A stretch of DNA of 64,000 bases from Bacteroidota bacterium (GCA_005798905.1 SYIK01000011.1:62001-126000); one strand, 5' to 3'; positions 1 through 8,748 are shown, counted from the first letter of the stretch. Made by a program: numbers and translations. Notes: a model not told the origin generated them from the letters alone.

Positions 1-195
1 GAAGACACACTTAGCGGCGGAGTTGGTGGTGAGATTTCTGCATGGATTTCAGAAAATTGTTTTCATCTTTTGGACGCGCCAGTTGTTCGATGTGGTTCGT
101 TGGATACGCCAATTCCATTTAATGTTGAATTGGAAAAAAATTTTATGGCAAAAGCCAGATTAGATCAATCTATAAAACAATTGTGTAGTTATTAA
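1..195 (+). CDS. Alpha-ketoacid dehydrogenase E1 component, C-terminal fragment
   Basis: The window opens inside a reading frame that ends in TAA at 193-195. The 64 visible residues include GGVGGEISAWI, LDAPVVRC and LDTPIPF, which match the C-terminal transketolase-like domain of the E1 beta part of pyruvate or branched-chain 2-oxoacid dehydrogenases. Such enzymes decarboxylate 2-oxoacids with thiamine diphosphate and pass the acyl group to the E2 lipoyl domain. The start lies outside the window, so I cannot tell a stand-alone beta subunit from the fused alpha/beta form frequent in Bacteroidota. The next gene is convergent, and no hairpin terminator is evident in 196-348. Confidence 0.75.
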   Translation, partial: EDTLSGGVGGEISAWISENCFHLLDAPVVRCGSLDTPIPFNVELEKNFMAKARLDQSIKQLCSY

Positions 196-348
196 CTTTA
201 TTTCTGAGTGTTGGATTTTTATTACAACAAGCGATCAATTAAAAATTAATTAAAGTAATATGTACTTACATGGCTTTAATTATATTTTTGGGCAGGCCAT
301 TTAATTTTTTGATATTGGTAAATGAAGTGATAAACAGTTCTTGAATAA

Positions 349-1632
349 TTAATTATTCATTGCCTGATAAGTTAATGCTCTAAATTTCTCAACTACATCT
401 CCGTGGGTGCTGCTTTGTAATTGACGATAAAAAAGTAAAACCATTTTTTCTTTTGGGTCTACCCAGTACGAAGTTGCAAATGCGCCGCCCCAACTAAAAG
501 TGCCTGCCTGCGCAGGTGTTCGCGCACTTCCTTTTTCTGATACAATTAAAAATCCCAGACCAAATTTATCATCATTACTAAAAGGGATATCACCAATTTG
601 ATTCATTGTCATTAAGCGAACGGTGTTTTTCCCCAACAATCTTTTTCCGTCATAAATTCCTCCATTCAATAACATTTGTAAAAAAATAGCATAATCGTAA
701 ATGGTGGATGACAAACCCGCACCGCCCGAATAATACTCACTTTTGTATAATGGATAATTGGATGAAATTGTTTTTCCATTCAACATATTGCTTTGTGATT
801 TAATCAGTTTGCCCAACGAATCTTCTTTGTATAAATTCACCAATCGTGTTGCTTTGTTTTCAGGAATTTGAAAATAAGTGTCCTGCATATTTAGCGGCTC
901 AAAAATTCTTTTTACAAAAAAGTCATTCAAGCTCATTCCAGAAATAACTTCTACCAAACAACCCAATAAATCTGAGTTCAATCCGTAAGTCCATCTTTCG
1001 CCGGGTTGATGCAATAATGGAAGTTTACCTAATCGTGACATTGCACTTAATAAAGATTCGCTTGTTACGCCAATACCCGCAGTGAGATTGCTTTTTGCAT
1101 AAAGTGCATTTGCTTCTTTGCTTCCAATTTGTGCATAGCCAATGCCCGAAGTATGCGTAAGTAATTCGCGAATTGTAACTTCTTTTTTAGCAGGAATCAC
1201 CGTGTAAGTTGTATCCAAAAGATTGAATTTGTCGATAACAGATTGTTTTTTGAAAGACGGAATGTATTTTGAAACTGGATCATCCAATAATAATTTTCCT
1301 TCTTCGAAAAGCATCATAACGGCAACACTTGTAATTGCTTTTGTTTGCGATGCAATTCTAAAAATGTTATCTTTTTTTAAAATTGATTTTGAGTCTAAAT
1401 CATTAAACCCTGCTGCTTTGTGGTAAACAATTTTCCCATCTCGAATAATCAATGCCACACCGCCATTCATCCATCCTTTGTCGGTCCAATCTTTCATCGC
1501 ATTGTCAATTCTTAAAAGTCGCTCACTCGAGAAACCAGCCGATTCCGGATTAGTAGCTTGTTCAATTTTTTGTGCAGAAATAATTGAAATCTGCAAAAAA
1601 GTAAAAGCGAAGAGTAGAAATTGTTTTTTCAT
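349..1632 (-). CDS. Secreted serine hydrolase, beta-lactamase/penicillin-binding-protein-like family
   Basis: A 427-residue protein with a signal peptide (residues 1-20, ending ISA-Q). The acylation motif SxxK is SQTK at 95-98, and Y216 in WTYGLN fits the catalytic tyrosine of class C beta-lactamase-like esterases and D-Ala-D-Ala peptidases. The HTSGIGY segment around 160-166 is also typical of this family. Such proteins act in the periplasm on ester or amide bonds; the substrate cannot be read from sequence. It is the last of three same-strand genes, 27 bases after the CDGSH gene, so probably cotranscribed with it and the MeaB gene, although no functional link is obvious. I see no sign that it confers beta-lactam resistance. 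Confidence 0.85.
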   Translation of the reverse strand: MKKQFLLFAFTFLQISIISAQKIEQATNPESAGFSSERLLRIDNAMKDWTDKGWMNGGVALIIRDGKIVYHKAAGFNDLDSKSILKKDNIFRIASQTKAITSVAVMMLFEEGKLLLDDPVSKYIPSFKKQSVIDKFNLLDTTYTVIPAKKEVTIRELLTHTSGIGYAQIGSKEANALYAKSNLTAGIGVTSESLLSAMSRLGKLPLLHQPGERWTYGLNSDLLGCLVEVISGMSLNDFFVKRIFEPLNMQDTYFQIPENKATRLVNLYKEDSLGKLIKSQSNMLNGKTISSNYPLYKSEYYSGGAGLSSTIYDYAIFLQMLLNGGIYDGKRLLGKNTVRLMTMNQIGDIPFSNDDKFGLGFLIVSEKGSARTPAQAGTFSWGGAFATSYWVDPKEKMVLLFYRQLQSSTHGDVVEKFRALTYQAMNN

Positions 1633-1659
1633 AAATCTTAATTTGATGATAAAAGGAGA

Positions 1660-1941
1660 TTACTTATTATTTTCTTTTATTGAACGATGCGAGCCATCAC
1701 AAAACGGTGGCGTTTTACTGTGCTTGCATTGGCAAAAAGCAATTTCTGTTTCTTTTTCAAATTGTACTTTCATACTTCTGTATGGCATTCCTTCTATTTT
1801 TTTATGCGAGCCATCGCAAAAAGGTTGTTTTTCGCTTAATCCACAAGTGCACCAAGAATATATTTTTCCAGCTTCTACTTTAATTGTTTTGGGATTGCAA
1901 GCAGCAATTATCGGAAAATTTTCGTTTGGAATTAACTCCAT
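1660..1941 (-). CDS. CDGSH iron-sulfur domain protein with two motifs
   Basis: A 93-residue protein made of two mini-domains, each with the C-x-C-x2-(S/T/H)...C-D-G-S-H pattern: CTCG...FCDGSH and CQCK...FCDGSH. The three Cys and one His of each motif bind a 2Fe-2S cluster in the mitoNEET/CISD family, so this is predicted to carry two clusters. There is no signal peptide, so it should be cytoplasmic. It starts 2 bases after the MeaB stop codon and is followed after 27 bases by a serine hydrolase, so the three probably share a transcript. Its partner is unknown; electron transfer or cluster transfer are the usual proposals for the family. Confidence 0.9.
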   Translation of the reverse strand: MELIPNENFPIIAACNPKTIKVEAGKIYSWCTCGLSEKQPFCDGSHKKIEGMPYRSMKVQFEKETEIAFCQCKHSKTPPFCDGSHRSIKENNK

Positions 1942-1943
1942 AA

Positions 1944-2846
1944 TTATTCAAATTTTTTCATGTAAACATACAACTGAAATTCATTTTTTATCATCAAGGA
2001 TTTTACTTCAGCAAAAAATTCTTTCTTATCGATGTGTTTCATTTTTTTTTGTTGAATGAGCTGCCAAGCTTTTTCGGCTTGCAACCAATATTTTTTTTCT
2101 TTTGTATGAGTATGTTTTAATAAATGAAGCAATTGTTTGTACAATTCATCAATCCCAAAATTTTCAATAGCGATTGTTTTTACAATTGGAATTTCGTTGT
2201 AATGATTACGAAAAGATGGCGCTAACATTTGTTGCAAATTTTTTACAAACAAATCTGCATCGGGTCGGTCGGCTTTGTTTACCACAAAAATGTCGGCTAT
2301 TTCCATCAAGCCGGCTTTCATTGTTTGCACTTCATCTCCTGCTTCGGGTACAACGGTAACAATAGTTACATCAGCCAACCCTGTTATTTCAATTTCACTT
2401 TGACCAACTCCAACAGTTTCAATAATTATTAAATCAAATCCAACTGCTTTTACCAATTCGGTTATTTCAATAATTTTCGGACTCAATCCGCCAAGCGAGC
2501 CGCGACTTGCTAATGAACGAACAAAAACATTGGGATGGTTTTGCCAATTGGTCATCCGAATTCTGTCTCCCAAAATAGCACCAAGATTAAAAGGCGATGA
2601 TGGATCAATGCATAATATGGCAATTTTTTTTCCATCATTCACCAATTTTCCAATTAACGCATCTACTAAACTACTTTTTCCGGATCCGGGGGGGCCGGTA
2701 ATTCCAATAACAGGTGTGGCAACTGAATGCGTCAACGATTGTAATAATTGTTCGTAGCCTTCCGATTCGTTTTCAACAATCGAAATACTACGAGCCAACG
2801 CTTTTTTATCGCTCTGTTTAAGTTGTTGAATTAATTCAGCAATCAT
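1944..2846 (-). CDS. meaB: MeaB/ArgK-type GTPase, methylmalonyl-CoA mutase chaperone
   Basis: A G3E-family P-loop GTPase of 300 residues. The Walker A loop is GPPGSGKS at about 51-58, followed by IDPSSP, the switch region with GDRIRM, ETVGVGQSE (Walker B area) and the base-specificity motif NKAD. MeaB proteins guard B12-dependent acyl-CoA mutases: they gate cofactor loading and remove damaged cobalamin in a GTP-dependent way. A longer frame begins at a TTG at 2861, but a -7 box at 2867-2874 puts the transcript start near 2863, so the ATG at 2846 is preferred. The only mutase in the window (IcmF, 17111) carries its own built-in G-domain, so this protein may serve another mutase elsewhere. Confidence 0.92.
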   Translation of the reverse strand: MIAELIQQLKQSDKKALARSISIVENESEGYEQLLQSLTHSVATPVIGITGPPGSGKSSLVDALIGKLVNDGKKIAILCIDPSSPFNLGAILGDRIRMTNWQNHPNVFVRSLASRGSLGGLSPKIIEITELVKAVGFDLIIIETVGVGQSEIEITGLADVTIVTVVPEAGDEVQTMKAGLMEIADIFVVNKADRPDADLFVKNLQQMLAPSFRNHYNEIPIVKTIAIENFGIDELYKQLLHLLKHTHTKEKKYWLQAEKAWQLIQQKKMKHIDKKEFFAEVKSLMIKNEFQLYVYMKKFE

Positions 2847-2866
2847 TTTTATCAAAATCAATTATT

Positions 2867-2874
2867 CAAAAATA
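2867..2874 (-). promoter_or_regulatory. -7 promoter box for meaB operon
   Basis: Minus-strand TATTTTTG matches the Bacteroidota primary-sigma -7 consensus TAnnTTTG. It leaves a leader of roughly 17 bases to the ATG at 2846 and overlaps no coding sequence. No clear -33 element was seen. Confidence 0.55.
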
Positions 2875-2911
2875 CGTTGTATCATAACGAGATACGAAAT
2901 TAGGGAAGACC

Positions 2912-2919
2912 TATTTTTG
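2912..2919 (+). promoter_or_regulatory. -7 promoter box for glycosyltransferase gene
   Basis: TATTTTTG matches TAnnTTTG exactly. Only 4 bases separate it from the ATG at 2924, so transcription should begin at or next to the start codon, giving a leaderless or near-leaderless mRNA. Confidence 0.55.
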
Positions 2920-2923
2920 CGTT

Positions 2924-3679
2924 ATGCCACAAATTTCCGTTGTAATCATTTGTAAAAATGAAGCACAAAATATTGGGAACACATTAAATAGTTTTCAAGG
3001 GATTACCGACGATATAATCGTTTACGATAATGGAAGCGAAGATGGAACGCAGCAAATTGTAAAAGACTTTGGCGCTAATTTGGTTGAAAGCAGTTGGGAA
3101 GGTTTTGGCAAAACAAAAAACAAAGCAATTGCATTGGCAAAATATGATTGGATTTTTTGCCCGGATGCAGATGAAGCAATTGACGAAGCTGCAAAAAAAG
3201 AATTGGGTAATATTAACTTTTCGGACGAAACTATCGTGTATCAATTTCGGTTTAAAAATTTCTTTTCCGAAAAATGGATTCGTTTTGGTGAATGGGGAAA
3301 AGACAAACACATTCGCTTATTTAATCGTAAAAAAAATAAATGGAGCGAAGATGCGGTGCACGAACAGTTGCTTTTACCGTATTATATCAAATCAGTTTTG
3401 TTGAAAGGATTCATACTTCATCACACTGCAAAAAATGTAAACGAGTATGAAATAAAAATGAGAAAATATGCAAAATTAGGCGCTGAAAAATATTTTCGTC
3501 AAGGTAAAAAAGTAAGTTGGTTAAAAATAATTTCATCTCCTTGTTTTTCTTTTATTAAAAACTATGTTTTCAAATTTGGATTTTTAGATGGAAAGGAAGG
3601 ATTTGCCTGCGCATGGCTTAGCGCACTTTATACATTTTTGAAATACAAAGAACTGAATCAACTCACAAATAAAAGCTAA
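2924..3679 (+). CDS. Family 2 glycosyltransferase, WaaE/KdtX-like
   Basis: A 251-residue GT-A fold glycosyltransferase. It opens with SVVIICKNEAQNIGNTL, the family-2 nucleotide-sugar binding strand, has YDNGSEDGT at about 36-44, and a DxD-like metal site in CPDADEA near residue 80. These features and the length resemble the WaaE/KdtX group that adds a glucose to the LPS inner core, but the acceptor here is not known. It is the first gene of a rightward run: coaX starts 27 bases after it with its own -7 box. The ATG sits 4 bases after a consensus -7 box, which suggests leaderless translation. Confidence 0.88.
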   Translation: MPQISVVIICKNEAQNIGNTLNSFQGITDDIIVYDNGSEDGTQQIVKDFGANLVESSWEGFGKTKNKAIALAKYDWIFCPDADEAIDEAAKKELGNINFSDETIVYQFRFKNFFSEKWIRFGEWGKDKHIRLFNRKKNKWSEDAVHEQLLLPYYIKSVLLKGFILHHTAKNVNEYEIKMRKYAKLGAEKYFRQGKKVSWLKIISSPCFSFIKNYVFKFGFLDGKEGFACAWLSALYTFLKYKELNQLTNKS

Positions 3680-3694
3680 ATACAATTTTCGTAT

Positions 3695-3702
3695 TATTTT
3701 TG
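3695..3702 (+). promoter_or_regulatory. -7 promoter box for coaX
   Basis: TATTTTTG, an exact TAnnTTTG match, lies in the 27-base gap before coaX. Its last base is 4 bases before the ATG at 3707, the same unusually close spacing as at 2912-2919. Confidence 0.5.
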
Positions 3703-3706
3703 TTTT

Positions 3707-4435
3707 ATGGTTACTACTTTTTGCCTTGATTTTGGAAACACAAGAAAAAAAATTGCAATTTTTGAAAATAAACTACTCATAAATACCATTGAAATAATAG
3801 AAGATGATTATGAAACGATTTCAACTTTAATTAAAAAATATAATCCGCAAAAATCAATCCTTTCTTCTGTCGTCAATCATAATTCGGAATTGGAAATTCT
3901 ACTTGCAGAAAAAACAAAATTTCACAAACTCAATCACCTTTCTAAACTTTCTTTTACCACAGCTGTTGGTAAACCAGAAACAATTGGAACAGACCGATTA
4001 GCGATGTCGGAAGCTGTTGTTTATTTTTTCCCGAATCAGAACAATCTTGTTATTGCTTTGGGAACTTGCATTACCTATAATTTTCTAAATAAAGAACATG
4101 AATTTTTTGGGGGAGGTATTTCTCCTGGTATGGAAATGCGTTTCAAATCGCTGAATCACTACACCGCATTATTGCCGATTGTAAAGCCAGAAAGCATTGT
4201 TCCGCTTATTGGTTATGATACGGTAACCAACATTACAAGTGGGGTTATACTTGGAATGGCAAACGAAATTGACGGATTTATTGATTCATATAAACTGAAA
4301 TTCAACAATTTTAATGTCCATTTAACCGGAGGAGATATAGTCTATTTGGCTCCGCACCTTAAAAACAAGATATTTGCGGATTCTGAATTAATTTTTAAAG
4401 GACTTTATGCAATCAGTGAAACGAACAATCAGTAA
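3707..4435 (+). CDS. coaX: Type III pantothenate kinase
   Basis: A 242-residue ASKHA-fold kinase that phosphorylates pantothenate, the first step of coenzyme A synthesis. Evidence: the N-terminal phosphate loop LDFGNTR, the GTDR motif (TIGTDRLAMSE) and the GGGISPGMEMR segment that follows the second phosphate loop. That second loop reads IALGTCITYNF, whereas well-studied CoaX enzymes have acidic residues in it (DxGTAxTxD), so two usual Asp positions are Leu and Asn here; this may be a lineage trait. The 3' end overlaps the next gene by 29 bases, implying translational coupling with the outer-membrane protein and lptC. Confidence 0.9.
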   Translation: MVTTFCLDFGNTRKKIAIFENKLLINTIEIIEDDYETISTLIKKYNPQKSILSSVVNHNSELEILLAEKTKFHKLNHLSKLSFTTAVGKPETIGTDRLAMSEAVVYFFPNQNNLVIALGTCITYNFLNKEHEFFGGGISPGMEMRFKSLNHYTALLPIVKPESIVPLIGYDTVTNITSGVILGMANEIDGFIDSYKLKFNNFNVHLTGGDIVYLAPHLKNKIFADSELIFKGLYAISETNNQ

Positions 4436-5795
4436 AAAAATCAGTTTAATTGGACTGTCAAGTTTGGTATTTTTTATAACAGTAAAAGCGCAGGACAATT
4501 CGCCTTATTCTCGCTATGGTATTGGAGATCTACATTCCAACACTACTGTGTTGAACCGTGGAATGGGAGGTGTAAGCGCGGCATATTCCGATCAACTTTC
4601 TGTCAATTTTTCCAATCCAGCTTCGTATTCTTCTTTATTTTCTATGTTGGAAGGAAAGTCGAAAAAATCCGCTTATAGTAGAATTTTACTAGATATCGGA
4701 TTGAATTTGGATAGTCGAACTTTACACGAAACAGATAATCCAGAAAAGTTTAATGTTTCCAATGCATTTTTCTCCTATTTACAAATGGGAATTCCGCTTA
4801 AAAAAAATTGGGGATTTACATTTGGTTTGCGCCCTATTTCTTCAATCAGTTATAAAGTAAGAAGGTTTGAGCGTTTGAAAGATCCATTTACCGGTTTGCC
4901 GATAGATAGCGCCGTTACGGATTTCACTGGAGAAGGTGGAAGTTTTCTTGTAAACACAGGAACAGGATATGCAATCAAAAAATTTAGTTTTGGAATAAAT
5001 GCCGGTTATCTTTTTGGTAAAAAAGATTACAGCAGCAAACGCTTATTGATTAACGATTCGGTGGAATACAATCGTTCCAATCATCAAACAAAAACAACTT
5101 TTGGGAACCTGTTTTTTAGTGGCGGGTTGCAATATCGAGTGAATTTGAACACTGCAAAAACAACATATATTCAAGTAGGACTTTTTGGAAATACAAAACA
5201 TACGTTGAATTCGCGCACCGATAAAATTCGCGAAACATATTTTCGCGTAGCCGATGGCGGTGAGTTTCGCCTGGACAGTGTTTCCGAACAACTTGACATA
5301 AAAGGAACAATTATTTATCCGGCAAGTTTTGGCGGTGGAATAATAATGGAAAGACTTGCTGATGATAAAAAAGGCGGGCTTTTAGTTGGCATTGATTTTA
5401 TTCATAATGGGTGGGATGATTATCGGGAGAATAATTTACGCGATGCGGTTAAAAACAATTGGCAATTAAAAATCGGAACGCAATTTAAGCCGACAACCAA
5501 AAATGCACAGTACAAAAATTTTATGGCATATCGTGCAGGATTAATTCTTGGAACGAGTTATGTGCAGTTGAATAAAAAGTTACCCGAGTTCGGAATTTCT
5601 GCAGGCGTAAGTTTACCTGTTGCAAATTTGAAAGATGCTGCAAGAAGGTTTCGCACACAATATACTGTTGTAAATATTTCTGTTGAATATTTAAAGCGTG
5701 GCACAAAAGAAAATTTACTACGCGAAGATTTATTTAGACTTTCTGCAGGATTTACATTGAGCGATCTTTGGTTTACTAAACGCAAGTATGACTAA
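4407..5795 (+). CDS. Predicted outer-membrane beta-barrel protein
   Basis: A 462-residue protein with a signal peptide ending near VKAQ (about residue 28). It contains SPYSRYGIGD and NRGMGGVSAAYSD followed by VNFSNPASYSS, a pattern of Bacteroidota outer-membrane proteins related in style to the PorV/FadL group, then many alternating hydrophobic strands. The function is not known. The ATG at 4407 overlaps coaX by 29 bases; a GTG nine bases further in would give a more compact signal peptide (MKRTISKK). Its 3' end overlaps lptC by 8 bases. The operon position next to LptC suggests a role in envelope assembly, which is inference. Confidence 0.7.
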   Translation: MQSVKRTISKKISLIGLSSLVFFITVKAQDNSPYSRYGIGDLHSNTTVLNRGMGGVSAAYSDQLSVNFSNPASYSSLFSMLEGKSKKSAYSRILLDIGLNLDSRTLHETDNPEKFNVSNAFFSYLQMGIPLKKNWGFTFGLRPISSISYKVRRFERLKDPFTGLPIDSAVTDFTGEGGSFLVNTGTGYAIKKFSFGINAGYLFGKKDYSSKRLLINDSVEYNRSNHQTKTTFGNLFFSGGLQYRVNLNTAKTTYIQVGLFGNTKHTLNSRTDKIRETYFRVADGGEFRLDSVSEQLDIKGTIIYPASFGGGIIMERLADDKKGGLLVGIDFIHNGWDDYRENNLRDAVKNNWQLKIGTQFKPTTKNAQYKNFMAYRAGLILGTSYVQLNKKLPEFGISAGVSLPVANLKDAARRFRTQYTVVNISVEYLKRGTKENLLREDLFRLSAGFTLSDLWFTKRKYD

Positions 5796-6351
5796 TTATT
5801 TTTCAACAATATTTTTAAAACCAACAGCAACCTTTTTATTGAGTTGCTGTTTTTTATTGAGCTGCGAAAACGATCTAAAATTGATAAAAGCTTGGACAGA
5901 AAAAAGAGAAGTAGCCGAAGAAGCAAAAAATATTGAAAGTTATTTTAGCCAAGATGGTGTGATGCGTGCAAAGCTTGTTTCTTCGTTCATGCTGCGTTAT
6001 ATGACGGATACTGTTTACACAGAATTTCCGAAAGCACTTCATGTTGATTTTTATGATGACAGTTTACAAATTAAAAGTTGGCTTTCGGCACGTTATGGCA
6101 AATATTACGAAAGTATGAACAAGGTTTTTTTAAGAGATAGCGTAATGGTGGTAAATAGAGATGGAGATACATTGCGATGTCCCGAATTGTGGTGGGATCA
6201 AAATTTACAAAAATTTTATTCCGACAAACCAACGCGATTGGACGGTAAAGACAAACATATTGTCGGCAATCAAGGTATGGAAGCCACGCAAGATTTGAAA
6301 GTGATTACATTTAATTATCCAACGGGACCTTTTCAAATGAAAGAAAATTAG
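5788..6351 (+). CDS. lptC: LPS export periplasmic protein LptC
   Basis: A 187-residue protein with an N-terminal hydrophobic segment ending LLSCE, which could be a lipobox-like cleavage site or a membrane anchor, followed by an OstA/LptC-type beta-jellyroll. Supporting stretches are SYFSQDGVMRAKLVSSFMLRY, FPKALHVDFYDDS, SWLSARYGKYYES and ELWWDQNLQKFYSDKP, all typical of Bacteroidota LptC. LptC carries LPS from the inner-membrane LptBFG transporter toward LptA. The ATG overlaps the upstream barrel gene by 8 bases. The adjacent SDR gene begins 18 bases downstream. Confidence 0.87.
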   Translation: MTNYFSTIFLKPTATFLLSCCFLLSCENDLKLIKAWTEKREVAEEAKNIESYFSQDGVMRAKLVSSFMLRYMTDTVYTEFPKALHVDFYDDSLQIKSWLSARYGKYYESMNKVFLRDSVMVVNRDGDTLRCPELWWDQNLQKFYSDKPTRLDGKDKHIVGNQGMEATQDLKVITFNYPTGPFQMKEN

Positions 6352-6369
6352 TAATTAAAAATTTCATCA

Positions 6370-7191
6370 ATGATATTTAAAAACAAAACAATTTTTATTA
6401 CGGGCGCTTCTCGTGGAATTGGAAAAGCAATTGCATTAAAATTAGCATCTGCAAATGCAAATATTGTTATTGCTGCAAAAAGCATCGAAGAAAATTCCAA
6501 ACTTGGAGGAACTATTTTTTCTGCAGCAGCGGAAATCGAAAAAGCTGGTGGAAAAGCGCTGCCCATTCAATGCGACATTCGCAACGAAGAGCAAATTCAA
6601 CAAGCAATTGAAAAAACAATTGCACATTTTGGCGGAATCGATGTTGTAATAAATAATGCAAGTGCAATTAGTTTAACAGCAACTGAAGAAACAGAAAGCA
6701 AAAGATTCGATTTAATAAACGACATCAATGTTCGCGGAACTTTTTTTGTAACAAAAGCATGCATTCCTTATTTGAAAAAAGCAACTAATCCGCATATTCT
6801 TACTTTATCGCCGCCAATTAGTTTGAAACCAAAATGGTTGGGTAGTCATCTTGCATACACGATGACGAAATACAATATGAGTATGATGGCAATGGGTTGG
6901 GCCGAAGAATTAAAACAATATAAAATTGCTTCTAATGCGTTGTGGCCACAAACAACAATTGATACTGCTGCGGTAAGAAATTTATTAGGAGGACAAATGT
7001 TAGCCAATATGAGCCGAACTCCCGAAATACTTGCCGATGCAGCTTATTATATTTTAAAACAATCTTCGGCAACTTGCACCGGAAATTGTTTTATAGATGA
7101 AGAAGTATTGGCAAAAGAAGGAATAACAGATTTGTCTCAATACAGCGTTGTGCCGGGCGCACAATTGTATAAAGATTTATTTTTGGATTAA
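6370..7191 (+). CDS. Short-chain dehydrogenase/reductase
   Basis: A 273-residue Rossmann-fold oxidoreductase. The cofactor loop is TGASRGIGKA near residues 12-21, followed by NNAS, and the catalytic pair lies in YTMTK (YxxxK). The serine position is in LTLSPPIS. Its length and the pattern SRGIGKAIALKLA...AAKSIEEN resemble the HSDL2-like group, often linked to lipid metabolism, but the substrate is unknown. It is the last rightward gene before convergent lysS, whose stop codon is 9 bases away, and no hairpin terminator is visible between the two. Confidence 0.85.
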   Translation: MIFKNKTIFITGASRGIGKAIALKLASANANIVIAAKSIEENSKLGGTIFSAAAEIEKAGGKALPIQCDIRNEEQIQQAIEKTIAHFGGIDVVINNASAISLTATEETESKRFDLINDINVRGTFFVTKACIPYLKKATNPHILTLSPPISLKPKWLGSHLAYTMTKYNMSMMAMGWAEELKQYKIASNALWPQTTIDTAAVRNLLGGQMLANMSRTPEILADAAYYILKQSSATCTGNCFIDEEVLAKEGITDLSQYSVVPGAQLYKDLFLD

Positions 7192-7200
7192 TAAAAATTC

Positions 7201-8727
7201 TTACTCGCCTTCTTTTTTTTCTGGGCGCATCATCGGAAATAAAAGTACGTCTTGAATGGATGGTTGATTGAGCAGCAACATGCAAATACGATCAATACCA
7301 AAACCAATACCAGAAGTTGGAGGCATGCCATATTCCAATGCACGAAGAAAATCGGTATCAATAAACATGGCTTCGTCATCGCCGCGTTCCATTAGTTTTA
7401 CTTGTTCTTCAAAACGATTTCGTTGATCAATTGGGTCGTTCAACTCGCTATAAGCATTTGCAATTTCTTTTCCGTTTATTATCAACTCAAACCTTTCCAC
7501 CAATCCGGGTTTGCTTCGATGTTTTTTTGTAAGCGGGCTCATTTCTACCGGATAGTCCGTAATGAAAGTTGGTTGTATGTAATATGCTTCGCATTTTTTG
7601 CTGAAGATTTCGTCAATCAATTTTCCTTTTCCCATTGTTTTATCCACATGAATGTGCAGCTCATTACAAACTGTTCGCAATTCTGCTTCATTCATATTAC
7701 TGATATCGATACCTGTATGTTCTTTTATTGCATCATACATGGTAATTCTTTTGTACGGCGCTTTGAAATTAATTTCTTTTTCGTTTATTAAAACGGTGCT
7801 TTTTCCATTTACAGCAACTGCAGTTTTTTCCAACAGTTGTTCTGTAATTTCCATCATCCATAAATAATCTTTGTAAGCAACATAAAATTCCAAGATTGTA
7901 AATTCGGGATTGTGCGTACGATCCATTCCTTCGTTTCTAAAATTTCTACTAAACTCATAAACCCATTCAAATCCGCCAACAATCAATCTTTTTAAATAAA
8001 GTTCATTTGCAATTCGCAAATACATCGGCATATTCAGCGCATTGTGCTGTGTGATAAATGGCTTTGCTGATGCACCGCCGGGAATGCTTTGCAAAACAGG
8101 AGTATCAATTTCCAATGCACCGCGTTCATTTAAAAAATTGCGAATGGCATTTACCAATTTTGTTCTTTTTGTAAAAACTTCTTTTACATCGGGGTTGATG
8201 ATTAAATCTACATATCGCTGACGATACTTAAATTCCGGATCGGTAACTACATCAAATTGATGCCCTTCAGCTTCTTTTACAATTGGTAATGGTTTTAATG
8301 CTTTCGTAAGTAGCGTTAATTCTTTTACATGAATGGATGTTTCCCCTGTTTTTGTTTTGAAAACAAAACCTTTTACTCCAATAATATCGCCAATGTCAAT
8401 ACACTTTTTCCAAACGATATCATACAATGATTTATCGTCGCTACTGCAAATATCATCGCGACGAATATAAAGTTGAATGCGACCCGAAGCATCTTGCAAT
8501 AAAGCAAAATTAGCTTTGCCCATATCGCGTACACTCATGATGCGCCCCGCAACACAAACTTCCGTAAACGTTTCTTTATTTTCTTCTGTAAAATTTTCTT
8601 TTATTGCTTCAGCATTTGTTGTAATTGGAAAAGCTGGAGCGGGAAAAGGATCAATTCCCAATGCCAATAATTCGCTCAGTTTTTCTCTGCGTATAAGTTC
8701 TTGTTCGGATAAATTAGGGTTGTTCAT
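7201..8727 (-). CDS. lysS: Lysyl-tRNA synthetase, class II
   Basis: A 508-residue class II aminoacyl-tRNA synthetase that charges tRNA-Lys. An N-terminal OB-fold anticodon-binding domain (VAGRIMSVRDMGK..FALLQD) precedes a catalytic domain with motif 2 (FRNEGMDRTHNPEFT) and motif 3 (GIGFGIDRICMLL). The frame stays open to a TTG at 8751, but that codon lies inside a perfect -7 box at 8749-8756, so the ATG at 8727 (MNNPNLSEQ) is the likely start with a leader of about 16 bases. It is convergent with the SDR gene. Confidence 0.97.
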   Translation of the reverse strand: MNNPNLSEQELIRREKLSELLALGIDPFPAPAFPITTNAEAIKENFTEENKETFTEVCVAGRIMSVRDMGKANFALLQDASGRIQLYIRRDDICSSDDKSLYDIVWKKCIDIGDIIGVKGFVFKTKTGETSIHVKELTLLTKALKPLPIVKEAEGHQFDVVTDPEFKYRQRYVDLIINPDVKEVFTKRTKLVNAIRNFLNERGALEIDTPVLQSIPGGASAKPFITQHNALNMPMYLRIANELYLKRLIVGGFEWVYEFSRNFRNEGMDRTHNPEFTILEFYVAYKDYLWMMEITEQLLEKTAVAVNGKSTVLINEKEINFKAPYKRITMYDAIKEHTGIDISNMNEAELRTVCNELHIHVDKTMGKGKLIDEIFSKKCEAYYIQPTFITDYPVEMSPLTKKHRSKPGLVERFELIINGKEIANAYSELNDPIDQRNRFEEQVKLMERGDDEAMFIDTDFLRALEYGMPPTSGIGFGIDRICMLLLNQPSIQDVLLFPMMRPEKKEGE

Positions 8728-8748
8728 TTCTGTTTGATTCAAGCTGCG

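Noticed and set aside
283-290. A TATTTTTG promoter-like box on the plus strand
   Set aside because: It lies between two convergent genes and no plus-strand gene follows, so it is most likely a chance match in AT-rich DNA.
349-1632. The serine hydrolase as an antibiotic-resistance beta-lactamase
   Set aside because: The SxxK and Tyr motifs are shared with esterases and peptidases, the KTG-type third motif is not clear, and the gene sits in a core-metabolism operon.
1478-2059. A 193-codon plus-strand frame opposite the hydrolase and CDGSH genes
   Set aside because: It is antisense to three well-supported genes and its product shows no domain or plausible composition.
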